Source: Bacillus sp. J37
Lineage (GTDB): Bacteria; Bacillota; Bacilli; Bacillales; Bacillaceae
Direction of reading: 5' to 3'
Length of the DNA stretch: 64,000 nucleotides
NCBI RefSeq assembly: GCF_000518865.1
Contig: NZ_JAEK01000007.1
Span: 124,001 to 188,000 of the forward strand
Below the pieces are notes generated by a model. The model did no database searches. It saw nothing but the letters and a program-made list of their open reading frames with translations, and was not told where the DNA came from. A program made the translations under genes and the position numbers. Positions 1 to 7,677 of the stretch are shown here, in pieces. The first letter of the stretch is position 1, and each line of letters begins with the position of its first letter.

Positions 1-131
1 GTTATTTCTGCTAATTCACCGATTTTTAATTTTTCAGTCCCAAGTTTTAAAACCTCCAAACTGTCACGTGATGGTTGTATGATATTATTGCGGTGTGAAA
101 ATTCACAAACTACTTCCTTGCTCGATAACAT
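1..131 (-). CDS. Partial MerR-like transcription regulator (5' end only)
   Basis: An open minus-strand frame runs from an ATG at 131 off the left edge. The last visible residues, KLKIGELAEI, look like the first helix of a MerR-family winged-helix domain, which usually sits at the very N-terminus (KIGELAK.TG). About 30 residues precede it here and no good ribosome binding site lies before the ATG, so the true start may be further in. Only about 43 codons are visible. This is a family guess from one short motif; the protein could also be something else. Confidence 0.3.
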   Translation of the reverse strand, partial: MLSSKEVVCEFSHRNNIIQPSRDSLEVLKLGTEKLKIGELAEI

Positions 132-193
132 GTATTGGGTGGGGTGAGTGAAGCTCCATGTTGCTCGCTTTTTGCGGGGTGTACGGTGCTCCC

Positions 194-302
194 TTGTCTT
201 GCTCCGGTTCCTAGCCCCTCTAGGATCTAGTCACACTTTAACTGAAGACAAAGAACGTCTTCAATTCAAGTGCGTCTTATGCTTGTCGGGGCTAAACAGC
301 CG
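194..302 (-). repeat. Degenerate copy of a dispersed Bacillus repeat (family A)
   Basis: The segment holds CCTAGCCCCTC near one end and CTTATGCTTGTCGGGGCT near the other, with an inner inverted pair TTGAAGAC / GTCTTCAA. It resembles the element at 20391-20503 (CTAGGCGCTGGAGCTAGAC, GCGCAAGCGCCTTGGTCAG) read in the opposite direction. Elements of this type are common between genes in Bacillus relatives. The open frame that crosses it has no ribosome binding site and is not taken as a gene. Positions 303-436 are AT-rich and show nothing else I can name. Confidence 0.5.
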
Positions 303-436
303 ATTCCGCATTTCTAAGCAGGAGCCTCGCACCTTCCGCTTCACTCGACCTAATTTATTTTTCATATAGAACTTTTAAAAATTCTTAAATATCAACTAAA
401 CTTATTAAAGTTTTTTAAAAAATGTCTAGTAGAAAC

Positions 437-1498
437 TTACCCTGCAACGGATGGTTCTACACCTGTTTGTTCTTCTCGGATTTCACCGACGATTTCTTCC
501 AGGATGTCTTCCATTGTCACAAGGCCGGTTGTTTGCCCTGATTCGTCTTTGATGATGGCCATATGGACCCGGCTTTGCTGCATTTTCAATAGAACTTCTT
601 TGATTGGTGTTGATGCAGAGAGATGTGGCATTTCATGGATGAAATCTTCCAGTTTCCGCTCTCTTCCTGCAGCAATACTTGTTAGCATTTCTTTTGTGTT
701 AATAAACCCGATGATTTTGTTCTGCCCGGCTTCTTTGACCGGATAGCGGGTGTAGTCATATTGATCATGAACCTCGATGATATCAGTCAAGTTCATGTTT
801 TTTTCAAGCGTAATGATTTTCGTAGCGGGAATCATAATGTCTTTTACAACACGTTCGTCGAAAGCAAAAATATTTTCGAGGTATGCAAGCTCAGTTTGGT
901 TTATTTCCCCACCCTCATAGCTTTGCGTAACGATTAACTTTAACTCTTCCTCTGAGTGTGCTGTTTCATGGCCTGCAGGCTTTACACCAAACACACCGAG
1001 TATTCCGCGTGATGCCCCATTAAGAGCAAAAATAAATGGATTCATCACTTTTCCAAACCAGTAAAGCGGTGTAGCCAAAAGCAATGTCATTTTTTCCGCA
1101 AATTGAATCGCCAAGGTTTTTGGTGCCAATTCTCCGATTACAACATGTAAAAATGTTACAATCGCAAGGGCAATCGCATAAGAGAGTGCGGTTGATAGAG
1201 CCTCTGGTACGGCAAATCTTTCAAAAAGCGGATGAAGCATTTTTTCTACTGTTGGTTCCCCTAGTGCACCAAGAACGAGTGCAGTAATGGTTATGCCAAG
1301 CTGACAGGCTGATAAATAGTAGTCAAGATTATGAGCAACTTTTTTGGCCATAACCGCTTTTTTGTTTCCTTCTGCAATTAACTGATCAATTCGTGACATT
1401 CGCACTTTCAAAATCGCAAATTCAGCACCAACGAAAAAAGCAGTAAGGCCGATAAATACAGCCACTAAAAACAAGTTTAATCCAATTAATCCGTCCAA
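437..1498 (-). CDS. CNNM/CBS-domain membrane protein, short paralog
   Basis: A 353-residue protein of the CNNM-CBS (hemolysin/CorC-like) family, linked in other bacteria to divalent cation, especially Mg2+, transport. Residues 1-190 form the CNNM transmembrane domain (FVGAEFAILKVR, YLSACQLGITITALVLG, GELAPKTLAIQF), followed by paired CBS domains at about 205-335 ending in VTMEDILEEIVGEIREE. Unlike its upstream neighbour it stops right after CBS2 and lacks the C-terminal CorC/HlyC domain. The start is TTG at 1498. A GGAGG site is 25 nt upstream with a hairpin in between (1506-1519), so start choice rests on homology and the paralog. It lies 61 nt downstream of its paralog, probably co-transcribed. 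Confidence 0.85.
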   Translation of the reverse strand: MDGLIGLNLFLVAVFIGLTAFFVGAEFAILKVRMSRIDQLIAEGNKKAVMAKKVAHNLDYYLSACQLGITITALVLGALGEPTVEKMLHPLFERFAVPEALSTALSYAIALAIVTFLHVVIGELAPKTLAIQFAEKMTLLLATPLYWFGKVMNPFIFALNGASRGILGVFGVKPAGHETAHSEEELKLIVTQSYEGGEINQTELAYLENIFAFDERVVKDIMIPATKIITLEKNMNLTDIIEVHDQYDYTRYPVKEAGQNKIIGFINTKEMLTSIAAGRERKLEDFIHEMPHLSASTPIKEVLLKMQQSRVHMAIIKDESGQTTGLVTMEDILEEIVGEIREEQTGVEPSVAG

Positions 1499-1530
1499 TT
1501 ATTTCCCTTAAGTAAGGGATTCACCTCCAA
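1499..1530 (-). promoter_or_regulatory. Hairpin between ribosome binding site and TTG start (copy 1)
   Basis: On the minus strand GGAGG is followed by TGAAT, then CCCTT-ACTT-AAGGG, then AAATAA and the TTG start. The linear distance from GGAGG to TTG is 25 nt, too long for normal initiation. Folding the 14-nt hairpin would bring the effective spacing to about 11 nt. The same arrangement occurs before the paralog at 2876, with a changed but still paired stem. Confidence 0.6.
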
Positions 1531-1559
1531 GATTTTAAAGAGCTATTGCTATGACATCC

Positions 1560-2876
1560 TTACCCAACATTCGCCATGCATGCTCTTTTTAACACAACCT
1601 GTTTGATTTGATAATTATCCATTTCAATGACCGTCCATAAATCTTCACCATGGATGACTTCATCACCAATTGTAACCGGATCAACCTTTTGGTATTGAAT
1701 CCAGCCAGCGATTGTATCGACTTCTTCACTTTCCTCAAATATAAGCCCAAATTGCTCTTCAAGCTCGACTAAAAGAACACGACCATTGATTGTATATTGA
1801 TTTTCACCAGTAGTCCTAATATCAGCTACTTCATCATCATCAAATTCATCACGAATTTCACCAACAAGCTCTTCCAGTATGTCTTCCATCGTGATAATAC
1901 CGGATGTACCTCCGTATTCATCAATTACAAGAGACATATGAACTTGTTCCTGTTGCATTTTTAGCAAGGCATCCTGAAGACGTGTTGCTTCAAGAACAAA
2001 CGGAAGATCGCGGACAAATTCTTCGAGTTTACGTTCACGTTTTGCCGCAATATGGGTTAACATCTTTTTCACATTGACAAAGCCGACGATATTGTCTTTA
2101 TCGCCATTTTCTGTTACCGGATAACGTGTATAGTTATTTTCGTCCAATATGCTGACGATGTCGTTATCATCCATATCCTTATCAAGTGTAACAAGCTCTG
2201 TTCTTGGTACCATAATGTCTTTTACAACACGCTCATCAAACGAGAAGACATTTTCCATATAAGAGAGCTCCGTTTTATCAATTTCACCACCCTGATAGCT
2301 TTGGGTCATGATAATTTTTAATTCTTCCTCTGAATAGGCCTGTTCATGTCCAGCAGGCTGTACACCAAAGATTTTTAATAGAACACGTGCTGCACCATTT
2401 AATGCCCATATAAATGGTGACATGATTTTTCCGAACCAATATAATGGCGGGGCAAGCAGCAATGTCATTTTTTCCGAAAATTGAATGGCTAATGTTTTCG
2501 GTGCCATTTCTCCGACTACGACGTGGAGAAAGGTAACAAGGATAAAAGCAATCGCATATGAAGCAACAGATGCGATTGAATCTGATACATTCAGAAAGTC
2601 AAACACCGGGTACATCACACGCTCAACAGCCGGTTTTCCTAATGCTCCAAGACCTAGTGCCGTGACTGTAATCCCAAGCTGACAGGCTGACAAATAGTAA
2701 TCAAGATCACTTGCTACCTTTTTTGCGATGATTGCCTTTTTATTACCTTCTGCTATTAATTGATCTATTCTTGACATTCGAATTTTAACAACCGCAAATT
2801 CCGAACCAACAAAAAAAGCTGTCAGTACGAGTAAAATGACAAGTAAAAAAAGATTTGTGATTGTAATAATATCCAA
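1560..2876 (-). CDS. CNNM/CBS/CorC-domain membrane protein, full length
   Basis: A 438-residue hemolysin/CorC-like family protein (COG1253 type; B. subtilis YhdP/YugS-like). Residues 1-190 are the CNNM membrane domain (AFFVGSEFAVVKIR, YLSACQLGITVTALGLG, GEMAPKTLAIQF). Two CBS domains lie at about 205-335 (IVTQSYQGGEI-type linker, VTMEDILEELVGEIRDE). The C-terminal CorC/HlyC domain follows at about 350-430 (YTINGRVLLVELEEQFGL, DTIAGWI). Likely role: membrane transport or sensing of divalent cations. It starts with TTG at 2876 behind the same RBS-hairpin arrangement as its downstream paralog, with which it forms a two-gene unit. The last ten or so residues are Cys-containing and less conserved. 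Confidence 0.88.
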   Translation of the reverse strand: MDIITITNLFLLVILLVLTAFFVGSEFAVVKIRMSRIDQLIAEGNKKAIIAKKVASDLDYYLSACQLGITVTALGLGALGKPAVERVMYPVFDFLNVSDSIASVASYAIAFILVTFLHVVVGEMAPKTLAIQFSEKMTLLLAPPLYWFGKIMSPFIWALNGAARVLLKIFGVQPAGHEQAYSEEELKIIMTQSYQGGEIDKTELSYMENVFSFDERVVKDIMVPRTELVTLDKDMDDNDIVSILDENNYTRYPVTENGDKDNIVGFVNVKKMLTHIAAKRERKLEEFVRDLPFVLEATRLQDALLKMQQEQVHMSLVIDEYGGTSGIITMEDILEELVGEIRDEFDDDEVADIRTTGENQYTINGRVLLVELEEQFGLIFEESEEVDTIAGWIQYQKVDPVTIGDEVIHGEDLWTVIEMDNYQIKQVVLKRACMANVG

Positions 2877-2910
2877 TTATTTCCCTCAACCTGAGGGATT
2901 CACCTCCAGA
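2877..2910 (-). promoter_or_regulatory. Hairpin between ribosome binding site and TTG start (copy 2)
   Basis: GGAGG, then TGAAT, CCCTC-AGGTT-GAGGG, AAATAA and TTG. Relative to copy 1 the fifth stem pair has changed from T-A to C-G, so pairing is kept. Just upstream (2912-2937) lies an AACGTTACC/GTAACGTTAC inverted pair of unknown role. Confidence 0.6.
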
Positions 2911-3048
2911 AATAGTAACGTTACATGGTAACGTTTTTCATACCGTTTCAGTTCTCGTTATACATGTTTTTCTCTTCCTCATGTACACACATCATTCTTT
3001 GAGGATCTGATTACTTTATGACATTTCTAAAAGGAGATACTAGTTTGT

Positions 3049-3189
3049 TTAATAATCCCGTTTAAAGAAGACTGATGTACTAAGAAGAGATATGCATGGT
3101 GTACTGTAAAGATACATCTTTTGTGTTAATTCAGCCATTTGACGAGTATGCAATAACGCCTTCCCAATAAATCCAGCCCCCCTTCTCAT
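3049..3189 (-). CDS. Possible small protein in the long leader region (46 aa)
   Basis: The 900-base gap between the CNNM gene and the deaminase riboswitch holds one minus-strand frame of 46 codons, ATG at 3189 to TAA at 3049. It begins MRRGAGFIGKALLHTRQ and ends STSVFFKRDY. No clear ribosome binding site precedes the ATG, and a second, shorter frame starts at a TTG nearby after AAGGGGGG. I do not recognise it. It is listed only because the gap is otherwise unexplained and it would lie upstream of, and co-directional with, the CNNM genes. Confidence 0.2.
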   Translation of the reverse strand: MRRGAGFIGKALLHTRQMAELTQKMYLYSTPCISLLSTSVFFKRDY

Positions 3190-3389
3190 TTATTAGAATA
3201 AATCATAGCATATGTACAACCAAAGCGTACAGTAATACGTGTCGGTTTTGAGTAATTGTTTTAGTGGTGTTCACATGGTATTCATATTTGGTTCAAAAAA
3301 TTTATAAGGTTCATTCATTGTCTTTATTATAAAAGGGGCAGCTTTACCTTAAATTGTTTCTAAGAATACTATTTATAATCGGTTAGTGG

Positions 3390-3512
3390 AATGGAGCGGA
3401 AGACACTTGACTCCTGCGGGAAGTAGAGGAAAGGCTTAGACCCCACAGGCGAAGCCGTGGAGGCTTAGCTTCCTCCCCGCGGAAAGCAAGTGTCTGGAGC
3501 GCAATGAAACGA
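3390..3512 (+). repeat. GC-rich dispersed repeat (family B), copy 1
   Basis: A GC-rich island in AT-rich intergenic DNA. It starts ATGGAGCGGAAGACACTTGA, contains CTCCTGCGGG, GACCCCACAGGCGAAGCCG and CCCCGCGGAAAGCAAGTGTC, and ends GGAGCGCAATGAAACG. The ends form an imperfect inverted repeat (GAAGACACTTG / CAAGTGTCTGG). Related copies in the opposite orientation lie at 29182-29308 and 50506-50634. No coding potential. Confidence 0.75.
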
Positions 3513-3580
3513 AACTTTTTCTTACGCTACTGATATAAACAACCTATTGAAAAATACCGTCAGATTACCTGACAAACCAG

Positions 3581-3609
3581 TTGTATCAAAGATTTCAGCC
3601 ATCTATGAT
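3581..3609 (+). promoter_or_regulatory. Putative sigma-A promoter of the riboswitch-controlled deaminase
   Basis: TTGTAT (3581-3586), a 17-bp spacer, then TATGAT (3604-3609). Transcription would start near 3616, about 23 nt before the riboswitch aptamer, which leaves the P1 stem intact. A second TATGAT at 3633 would start inside P1 and is less likely. Confidence 0.5.
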
Positions 3610-3638
3610 TATTGTGAACTTAACATATTTCATATGAT

Positions 3639-3709
3639 TTTCACGTATATCCTTAATAATTGGTTTAAGGGTCTCTACAAAGAAACCGTAAATTTCTTAC
3701 TACGATGAA
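3639..3709 (+). ncRNA. Purine riboswitch aptamer (guanine-type residue at the selector site)
   Basis: The segment fits the purine riboswitch. P1 is TTCACGTA paired with TACGATGAA (one bulge). P2 is CCTTAA / TTAAGG with a GG-containing loop. J2/3 is GTCTCTAC, and P3 AAGAAA / TTTCTT closes the loop CCGTAAA, so the GG-CC loop-loop contact is possible. By hand alignment to the xpt aptamer the ligand-contact positions 22, 47 and 51 are U, and position 74 is C, which predicts a guanine-class ligand rather than adenine. Position 24 in J1/2, usually A, is U here. It precedes a deaminase gene. Confidence 0.85.
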
Positions 3710-3749
3710 AAGATGCTTTTACTGGCATATTTTTTCGTAGTTATTTTTG
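3699..3749 (+). terminator. Riboswitch expression platform: terminator overlapping P1
   Basis: The stem pairs 3699-3716 with 3725-3741 (ACTACGA with TCGTAGT, AAAA with TTTT, ATGC with GCAT; one bulge, one mismatch), followed by a T-rich tract. Its 5' arm contains the 3' strand of aptamer P1, so aptamer and terminator exclude each other. This is the architecture of an ON switch, as in the adenine-sensing pbuE leader: ligand binding should prevent termination. Confidence 0.75.
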
Positions 3750-3781
3750 TGTCTTAGTTTAAGATTGGGAGATGATCATAG

Positions 3782-5104
3782 ATGAATATACTCATAAAAA
3801 ATGCACAAATCATTACGATGAATAAGGAAAATGAAATCATCACAGGGGATATACACATTGTGGATGATCTCATAAAAAATATTGGACCTGATCTAACTGT
3901 TCAAAAACCTGATAAAATCATTGATGCAACAGGGAAAACCATCATACCCGGCTTTGTTCAAACACATATTCATCTATGTCAAACCGTTTTTCGTGGTCAA
4001 GGTGATGATTTGGAATTAATGGACTGGCTAAAACAGAGAATTTGGCCATTAGAAGCCGCACATGATGAGGAATCCATATATTACTCTGCGATGCTCGGAA
4101 TTGGTGAGCTCATTCAAAGCGGGACAACAACCATTGTTGATATGGAAACCGTCCACCATACTGAGTATGCATTTAAAGCGATTGCTGAAAGTGGAATGAG
4201 GGCTTTATCAGGCAAGGTGATGATGGATAAGGGAAATGAAGTACCTCTGCCTTTGCAGGAAAACACAGAAAGATCGATTAGAGAAAGCGTCGACTTACTA
4301 GAAAAATGGCATAACTATGATGAAGGCCGGATTAAATATGCATTCTCACCAAGATTTGTTGTTTCTTGTACAGAACAACTCCTACGTGAAGTCCAATCTT
4401 TATCAGAATACTATCATGTAATGGTCCATACACACGCTTCGGAAAATCGTGGTGAGATTGATATTGTCCAAAACGAAACCGGGATGAGAAATATAGTGTA
4501 TTTGGACCATTTAGGTTTAGCCAATAACAGGTTAATTCTCGCTCATTGTATTTGGCTGGATGAAGAGGAAAAACGTATCATCCGCGAAAAAGGGGTTCAT
4601 GTTAGTCATTGTCCCGGATCAAATCTGAAATTGGCGTCTGGTATCGCCGATACACCTTATATGGTAAATGAACAAGTGTCACTCAGCCTGGGAGCTGACG
4701 GAGCGTCTTGTAATAATAATTTAGATATGTTCAATGAAATGAGACTAGCCGCACTCATCCATAAACCAGTACACGGTCCAACCGCTATGGATGCACATAC
4801 TGTGTTTAAAATGGCGACAATTGGAGGTGCGAAGGCAGTTGGAATGGAAAATGAAATCGGGAGTATAGAAATCGGCAAAAAAGCCGACCTGGCCATCTTA
4901 AACTTACACGACTTTCATACCTACCCTTCTCATGGCGTTGATCCAATCTCCAGAATCGTCTACTCTGCCACAAGAGCCGACGTCGAAACAACCATCATCA
5001 ATGGTCAAATCGTAATGGAAAACCGCATCATGAAATCCATCAACAAAAAAGCCATCCTAACAGAAGCCAACCACTCAATCAAACGTTTGTTGGGTCGAAT
5101 ATGA
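3782..5104 (+). CDS. Amidohydrolase-family deaminase of 5'-deoxyadenosine / guanine-type compounds
   Basis: A 440-residue cytosolic metal-dependent deaminase of the TrzA/SsnA/MtaD group (COG0402). Metal ligands appear in the expected places: HIH near residues 62-64 (GFVQTHIHLCQ), His in MVHTHASE near 220, His in ILAHCIWL, and Asp in LGADGASCNN near 310. The stretch LELMDWLKQRIWPLEAAH resembles enzymes annotated as 5'-deoxyadenosine deaminase, but guanine, 8-oxoguanine or methylthioadenosine/S-adenosylhomocysteine deaminase are alternatives in the same family. It starts at ATG 3782 after GGGAGATG. It is a single gene controlled by a guanine-type purine riboswitch with ON architecture, which suggests a purine base or nucleoside induces its own breakdown. 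Confidence 0.8.
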   Translation: MNILIKNAQIITMNKENEIITGDIHIVDDLIKNIGPDLTVQKPDKIIDATGKTIIPGFVQTHIHLCQTVFRGQGDDLELMDWLKQRIWPLEAAHDEESIYYSAMLGIGELIQSGTTTIVDMETVHHTEYAFKAIAESGMRALSGKVMMDKGNEVPLPLQENTERSIRESVDLLEKWHNYDEGRIKYAFSPRFVVSCTEQLLREVQSLSEYYHVMVHTHASENRGEIDIVQNETGMRNIVYLDHLGLANNRLILAHCIWLDEEEKRIIREKGVHVSHCPGSNLKLASGIADTPYMVNEQVSLSLGADGASCNNNLDMFNEMRLAALIHKPVHGPTAMDAHTVFKMATIGGAKAVGMENEIGSIEIGKKADLAILNLHDFHTYPSHGVDPISRIVYSATRADVETTIINGQIVMENRIMKSINKKAILTEANHSIKRLLGRI

Positions 5105-5165
5105 CCCACGGGGACAGGTCCCCTGTTCCAACTTGGACGAGGGACCTGTCCCCCTGTTCCATTCA
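5101..5165. repeat. GGGACAGG inverted repeat (family C), cluster 1
   Basis: Two oppositely oriented units, GGGGACAGGTCCCCTGTTCC and GGACGAGGGACCTGTCCCC, follow the deaminase stop directly. They can fold into a hairpin and may act as a transcript end. Similar units recur at 6950, 7640, 11170 and 17300. Confidence 0.75.
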
Positions 5166-5203
5166 ATTGGAAACTTTATCCTCCTTCATCTATTTGATTA
5201 TTG

Positions 5204-5211
5204 GCCGATAT
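5204..5211 (+). promoter_or_regulatory. Putative sigma-D -10 element of the chemotaxis receptor gene
   Basis: GCCGATAT matches the sigma-D -10 consensus (GCCGATAA), a usual control for Bacillus chemotaxis receptors. No TAAA -35 box sits 14-16 bp upstream, so the match is only partial. It lies 31 bp before the start codon. Confidence 0.45.
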
Positions 5212-5241
5212 AAATAGAAAGTCAATAAAAGGAGGAAGACG

Positions 5242-6939
5242 ATGAAACATGTCTTTGTGTTTAAAAGTATAAGAGCAAAGCTAATGGCATCATTTTTATT
5301 TATTACATTATTAGTATTTGGCTTTGGGGTATATTTAATTTCTTCAATCGGAACGATGGGAGATCATACGAAAAAACTGGCAGAGGAAGATATTCCATTA
5401 CTTTCTTCGGATTTCAGCTTATTAGGTATCCTAACCCAGCAACAAAGTGAGCTTAGAGGCTATTTGTTGACAGGGGAAGAAAAATATAAAGAAATTTATT
5501 TCGCATTAAAAGAACCAGGCCTCTCTATTCAAGCAGAATTAGTGAAAGTATCTGATTCGCCGGTGATCGATGATGTAGCGGCACAAACAGAAACTGTCTA
5601 CAAGATCATCGAAGAGGAATTCTTCCCAGCCTATGAGCAAGGGAATATAGAAGAAGCTAAGCAATTACTAAACAATGAAATCGAACCGGTATTAGTCAAA
5701 ACCGTTGAACAGATGACGGAAATAGCGTTAGCAAGAAGTGAAAAAAGCAAGAATAATGGTGAAGAAGCATCAAAACAAGCAGAATTAACTTCTACCACCG
5801 CAATTGGATTTGGTTTTCTTTTATTAATCATCGTAATTCTTGTGTCTATTCTTATTTCAAGAAATATCGCAAAACCTATTAACCAACTAAAAATGCGCAT
5901 GGACGATATCGCAAGCGGAGACTTAAGTCATGAACCACTGAATACAACGTCCCAAGATCAAATTGGTATGCTTGTACAAGCTTCGAACGATGTAAATGAA
6001 CATCTGAGAGATGTGCTACAGAAAATCGGCGAAGTATCTGATTCATTATCAACACAAAGTGGAAATTTAACTCATATTTCAACAGAAGTGAATGAAAGCA
6101 GCAACCAAGTTGCGACTACCATGCAGGAACTCGCAAAAGGTTCGGAAACTCAAGCAGGCATCAGTCAGGAGGTTTTAGCTTCCATGACGAGTTTTTCTAT
6201 TAAAATTAAGGAAGCTAATAGCCGTGGTGAATCTGTTTTTTCATCGTCACAACAAGTCACGGGTTTAACAACAGAAGGCAGCAAATTGATGACATCTTCC
6301 ATTACACAAATGGGGCTCATTGATAGCATCGTAAAAGAAGCGGTCCAAAAAGTAATGGGCTTAGATAAAAAATCTCAGGAAATTTCCAAGCTTGTTGCCG
6401 TTATCAAGGCGATTGCAGAGCAGACAAATTTATTAGCTTTAAATGCAGCCATCGAAGCAGCACGTGCGGGTGATCAAGGGAAAGGCTTTGCGGTTGTTGC
6501 CGATGAGGTACGAAAATTAGCTGAACAAGTATCGATTTCTGTTACAGATATCACCCAAATCGTTACGATGATCCAACATGAAACAGAGTCTGTCACACAA
6601 TCTCTTCAAAACGGATATAAGGAAGTTGAAAAAGGGAAGGAACAAATCATTACAACTGGTCACACGTTTGAACAAATTGATTCTTCCCTTTCAGAAGTAG
6701 CGGTAGGAGTAAAATTCATCTCTGAAAATCTGGGAGACCTTGCGGAAAACAGTGATATTATCAACAAATCTATTGAAGAAATAGCATCTGTTTCCGAGCA
6801 ATCAGCCGCAGGAATAGAAGAAACAGCAGCATCTGCCGACCAATCAAACCATTCCATGAAACAAGTCTCAACAAGCGCAACAAGCCTATCACACCTAGCC
6901 AATGACCTAAAAGAACTAATGCAGAGATTTAAATTGTAA
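5242..6939 (+). CDS. Methyl-accepting chemotaxis protein
   Basis: A 565-residue transmembrane chemoreceptor. TM1 is at about residues 12-32, and an extracellular helical-bundle sensor at 33-185 ([15 protein letters not shown] resembles CHASE3/4HB-type domains). TM2 is at 187-207, a HAMP domain at 208-262, then a long cytoplasmic coiled coil. The conserved hairpin tip [15 protein letters not shown] (about 395-410) contacts CheA and CheW. The ligand cannot be deduced. Start ATG 5242 follows AAGGAGG. Monocistronic; a sigma-D -10 element upstream fits co-regulation with the flagellar genes in this window. It ends at a GGGACAGG repeat. Confidence 0.93.
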   Translation: MKHVFVFKSIRAKLMASFLFITLLVFGFGVYLISSIGTMGDHTKKLAEEDIPLLSSDFSLLGILTQQQSELRGYLLTGEEKYKEIYFALKEPGLSIQAELVKVSDSPVIDDVAAQTETVYKIIEEEFFPAYEQGNIEEAKQLLNNEIEPVLVKTVEQMTEIALARSEKSKNNGEEASKQAELTSTTAIGFGFLLLIIVILVSILISRNIAKPINQLKMRMDDIASGDLSHEPLNTTSQDQIGMLVQASNDVNEHLRDVLQKIGEVSDSLSTQSGNLTHISTEVNESSNQVATTMQELAKGSETQAGISQEVLASMTSFSIKIKEANSRGESVFSSSQQVTGLTTEGSKLMTSSITQMGLIDSIVKEAVQKVMGLDKKSQEISKLVAVIKAIAEQTNLLALNAAIEAARAGDQGKGFAVVADEVRKLAEQVSISVTDITQIVTMIQHETESVTQSLQNGYKEVEKGKEQIITTGHTFEQIDSSLSEVAVGVKFISENLGDLAENSDIINKSIEEIASVSEQSAAGIEETAASADQSNHSMKQVSTSATSLSHLANDLKELMQRFKL

Positions 6940-6947
6940 GGGCTGGT

Positions 6948-7006
6948 CCGGGGGGACAGGTTCCTCGTCCCAACATTTTGGGTCAAGGAACCTGTCCCTC
7001 TGTCCC
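6948..7006. repeat. GGGACAGG inverted repeat (family C), cluster 2
   Basis: GGGGGACAGGTTCCTCGTCC and AAGGAACCTGTCCCTCTGTC are opposed across a short loop right after the receptor gene. Same unit as cluster 1. Confidence 0.75.
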
Positions 7007-7110
7007 TTCTAAGCCTTAAGACTTAGAGCGAAATACAGCCACAGATTCTTCATTCGGTTGCTCAGATTCTTGATAATAGGATTTGGGTTACTGAAGGGGA
7101 GGAATTTAAG

Positions 7111-7677
7111 GTGGATGAAAAAAAGATCTATATTTTACTAACTGACACTGGAACATTGTTTACTAGACTTATCAAATTATTTACAAAAAAATCGTTCAAT
7201 CATGCATCCATTTCTTTTGACCGATCTTTATCTGAAGTATACAGCTTTGGAAGAAAAACACCTTCAAACCCCTTTATTGGCGGCTTTGTGAAGGAAAACA
7301 TGGAATCGCATTTTTTCAATCTAGCAAAATGTCGGGTGTACAGCTGTACAGTCTCTACTAGTCAATATGAAAAAATGAGATGCTTCATACAAAAAGTAAA
7401 TGACAATAAGGCCCTGTACCGTTATAACCTGCTGGGCTTATTTGCCATTCTATTAAACAAGCAAATGACTAGAAAAAATGCTTTTTTCTGTTCACAATTT
7501 GTCGCAACTGTCCTCCAGGAGGGTGAATGTGTACATTTTTCTAAACCACCTTCACTTATTACACCTCAAGATCTCATCACAGGAAACGATCTTCAATTTG
7601 TTTATGATGGGAATCTAAAAAACTATCGTGAATTAGAACAGAGGGACAGGTCCCCCCGTTCCTTACTCAGTATCTAA
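7111..7677 (+). CDS. Permuted NlpC/P60 (YiiX-like) cysteine hydrolase-like protein
   Basis: A 188-residue protein without signal peptide. KSFNHASISFD (about 29-39) and FFCSQFVATVL (about 128-139) supply the His and Cys expected of the permuted NlpC/P60 fold (YiiX/LRAT-like), a family acting on amide or thioester bonds, often of lipids or peptidoglycan. The substrate is unknown. GTG start at 7111 follows GGGGAGG with 9 nt spacing; the ATG three bases on is out of frame. The last dozen or so codons are contributed by a GGGACAGG repeat, so the C-terminal tail (QRDRSPRSLLSI) is probably acquired. The end overlaps the convergent gene by 15 bp. Confidence 0.6.
   Translation: MDEKKIYILLTDTGTLFTRLIKLFTKKSFNHASISFDRSLSEVYSFGRKTPSNPFIGGFVKENMESHFFNLAKCRVYSCTVSTSQYEKMRCFIQKVNDNKALYRYNLLGLFAILLNKQMTRKNAFFCSQFVATVLQEGECVHFSKPPSLITPQDLITGNDLQFVYDGNLKNYRELEQRDRSPRSLLSI
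7641..7662. repeat. GGGACAGG repeat unit (family C), inside a gene end
   Basis: A single unit, GGGACAGGTCCCCCCGTTCC, lies within the 3' end of the NlpC/P60-like gene and extends its reading frame. Unlike the other clusters it is not paired. Confidence 0.65.

Noticed and set aside
148-369. Open frame of 73 codons on the plus strand
   Set aside because: No ribosome binding site and it crosses a dispersed repeat.
3631-3638. TATGAT at 3633 as promoter -10 for the deaminase
   Set aside because: Transcription would begin inside riboswitch P1; the promoter at 3581-3609 fits better.
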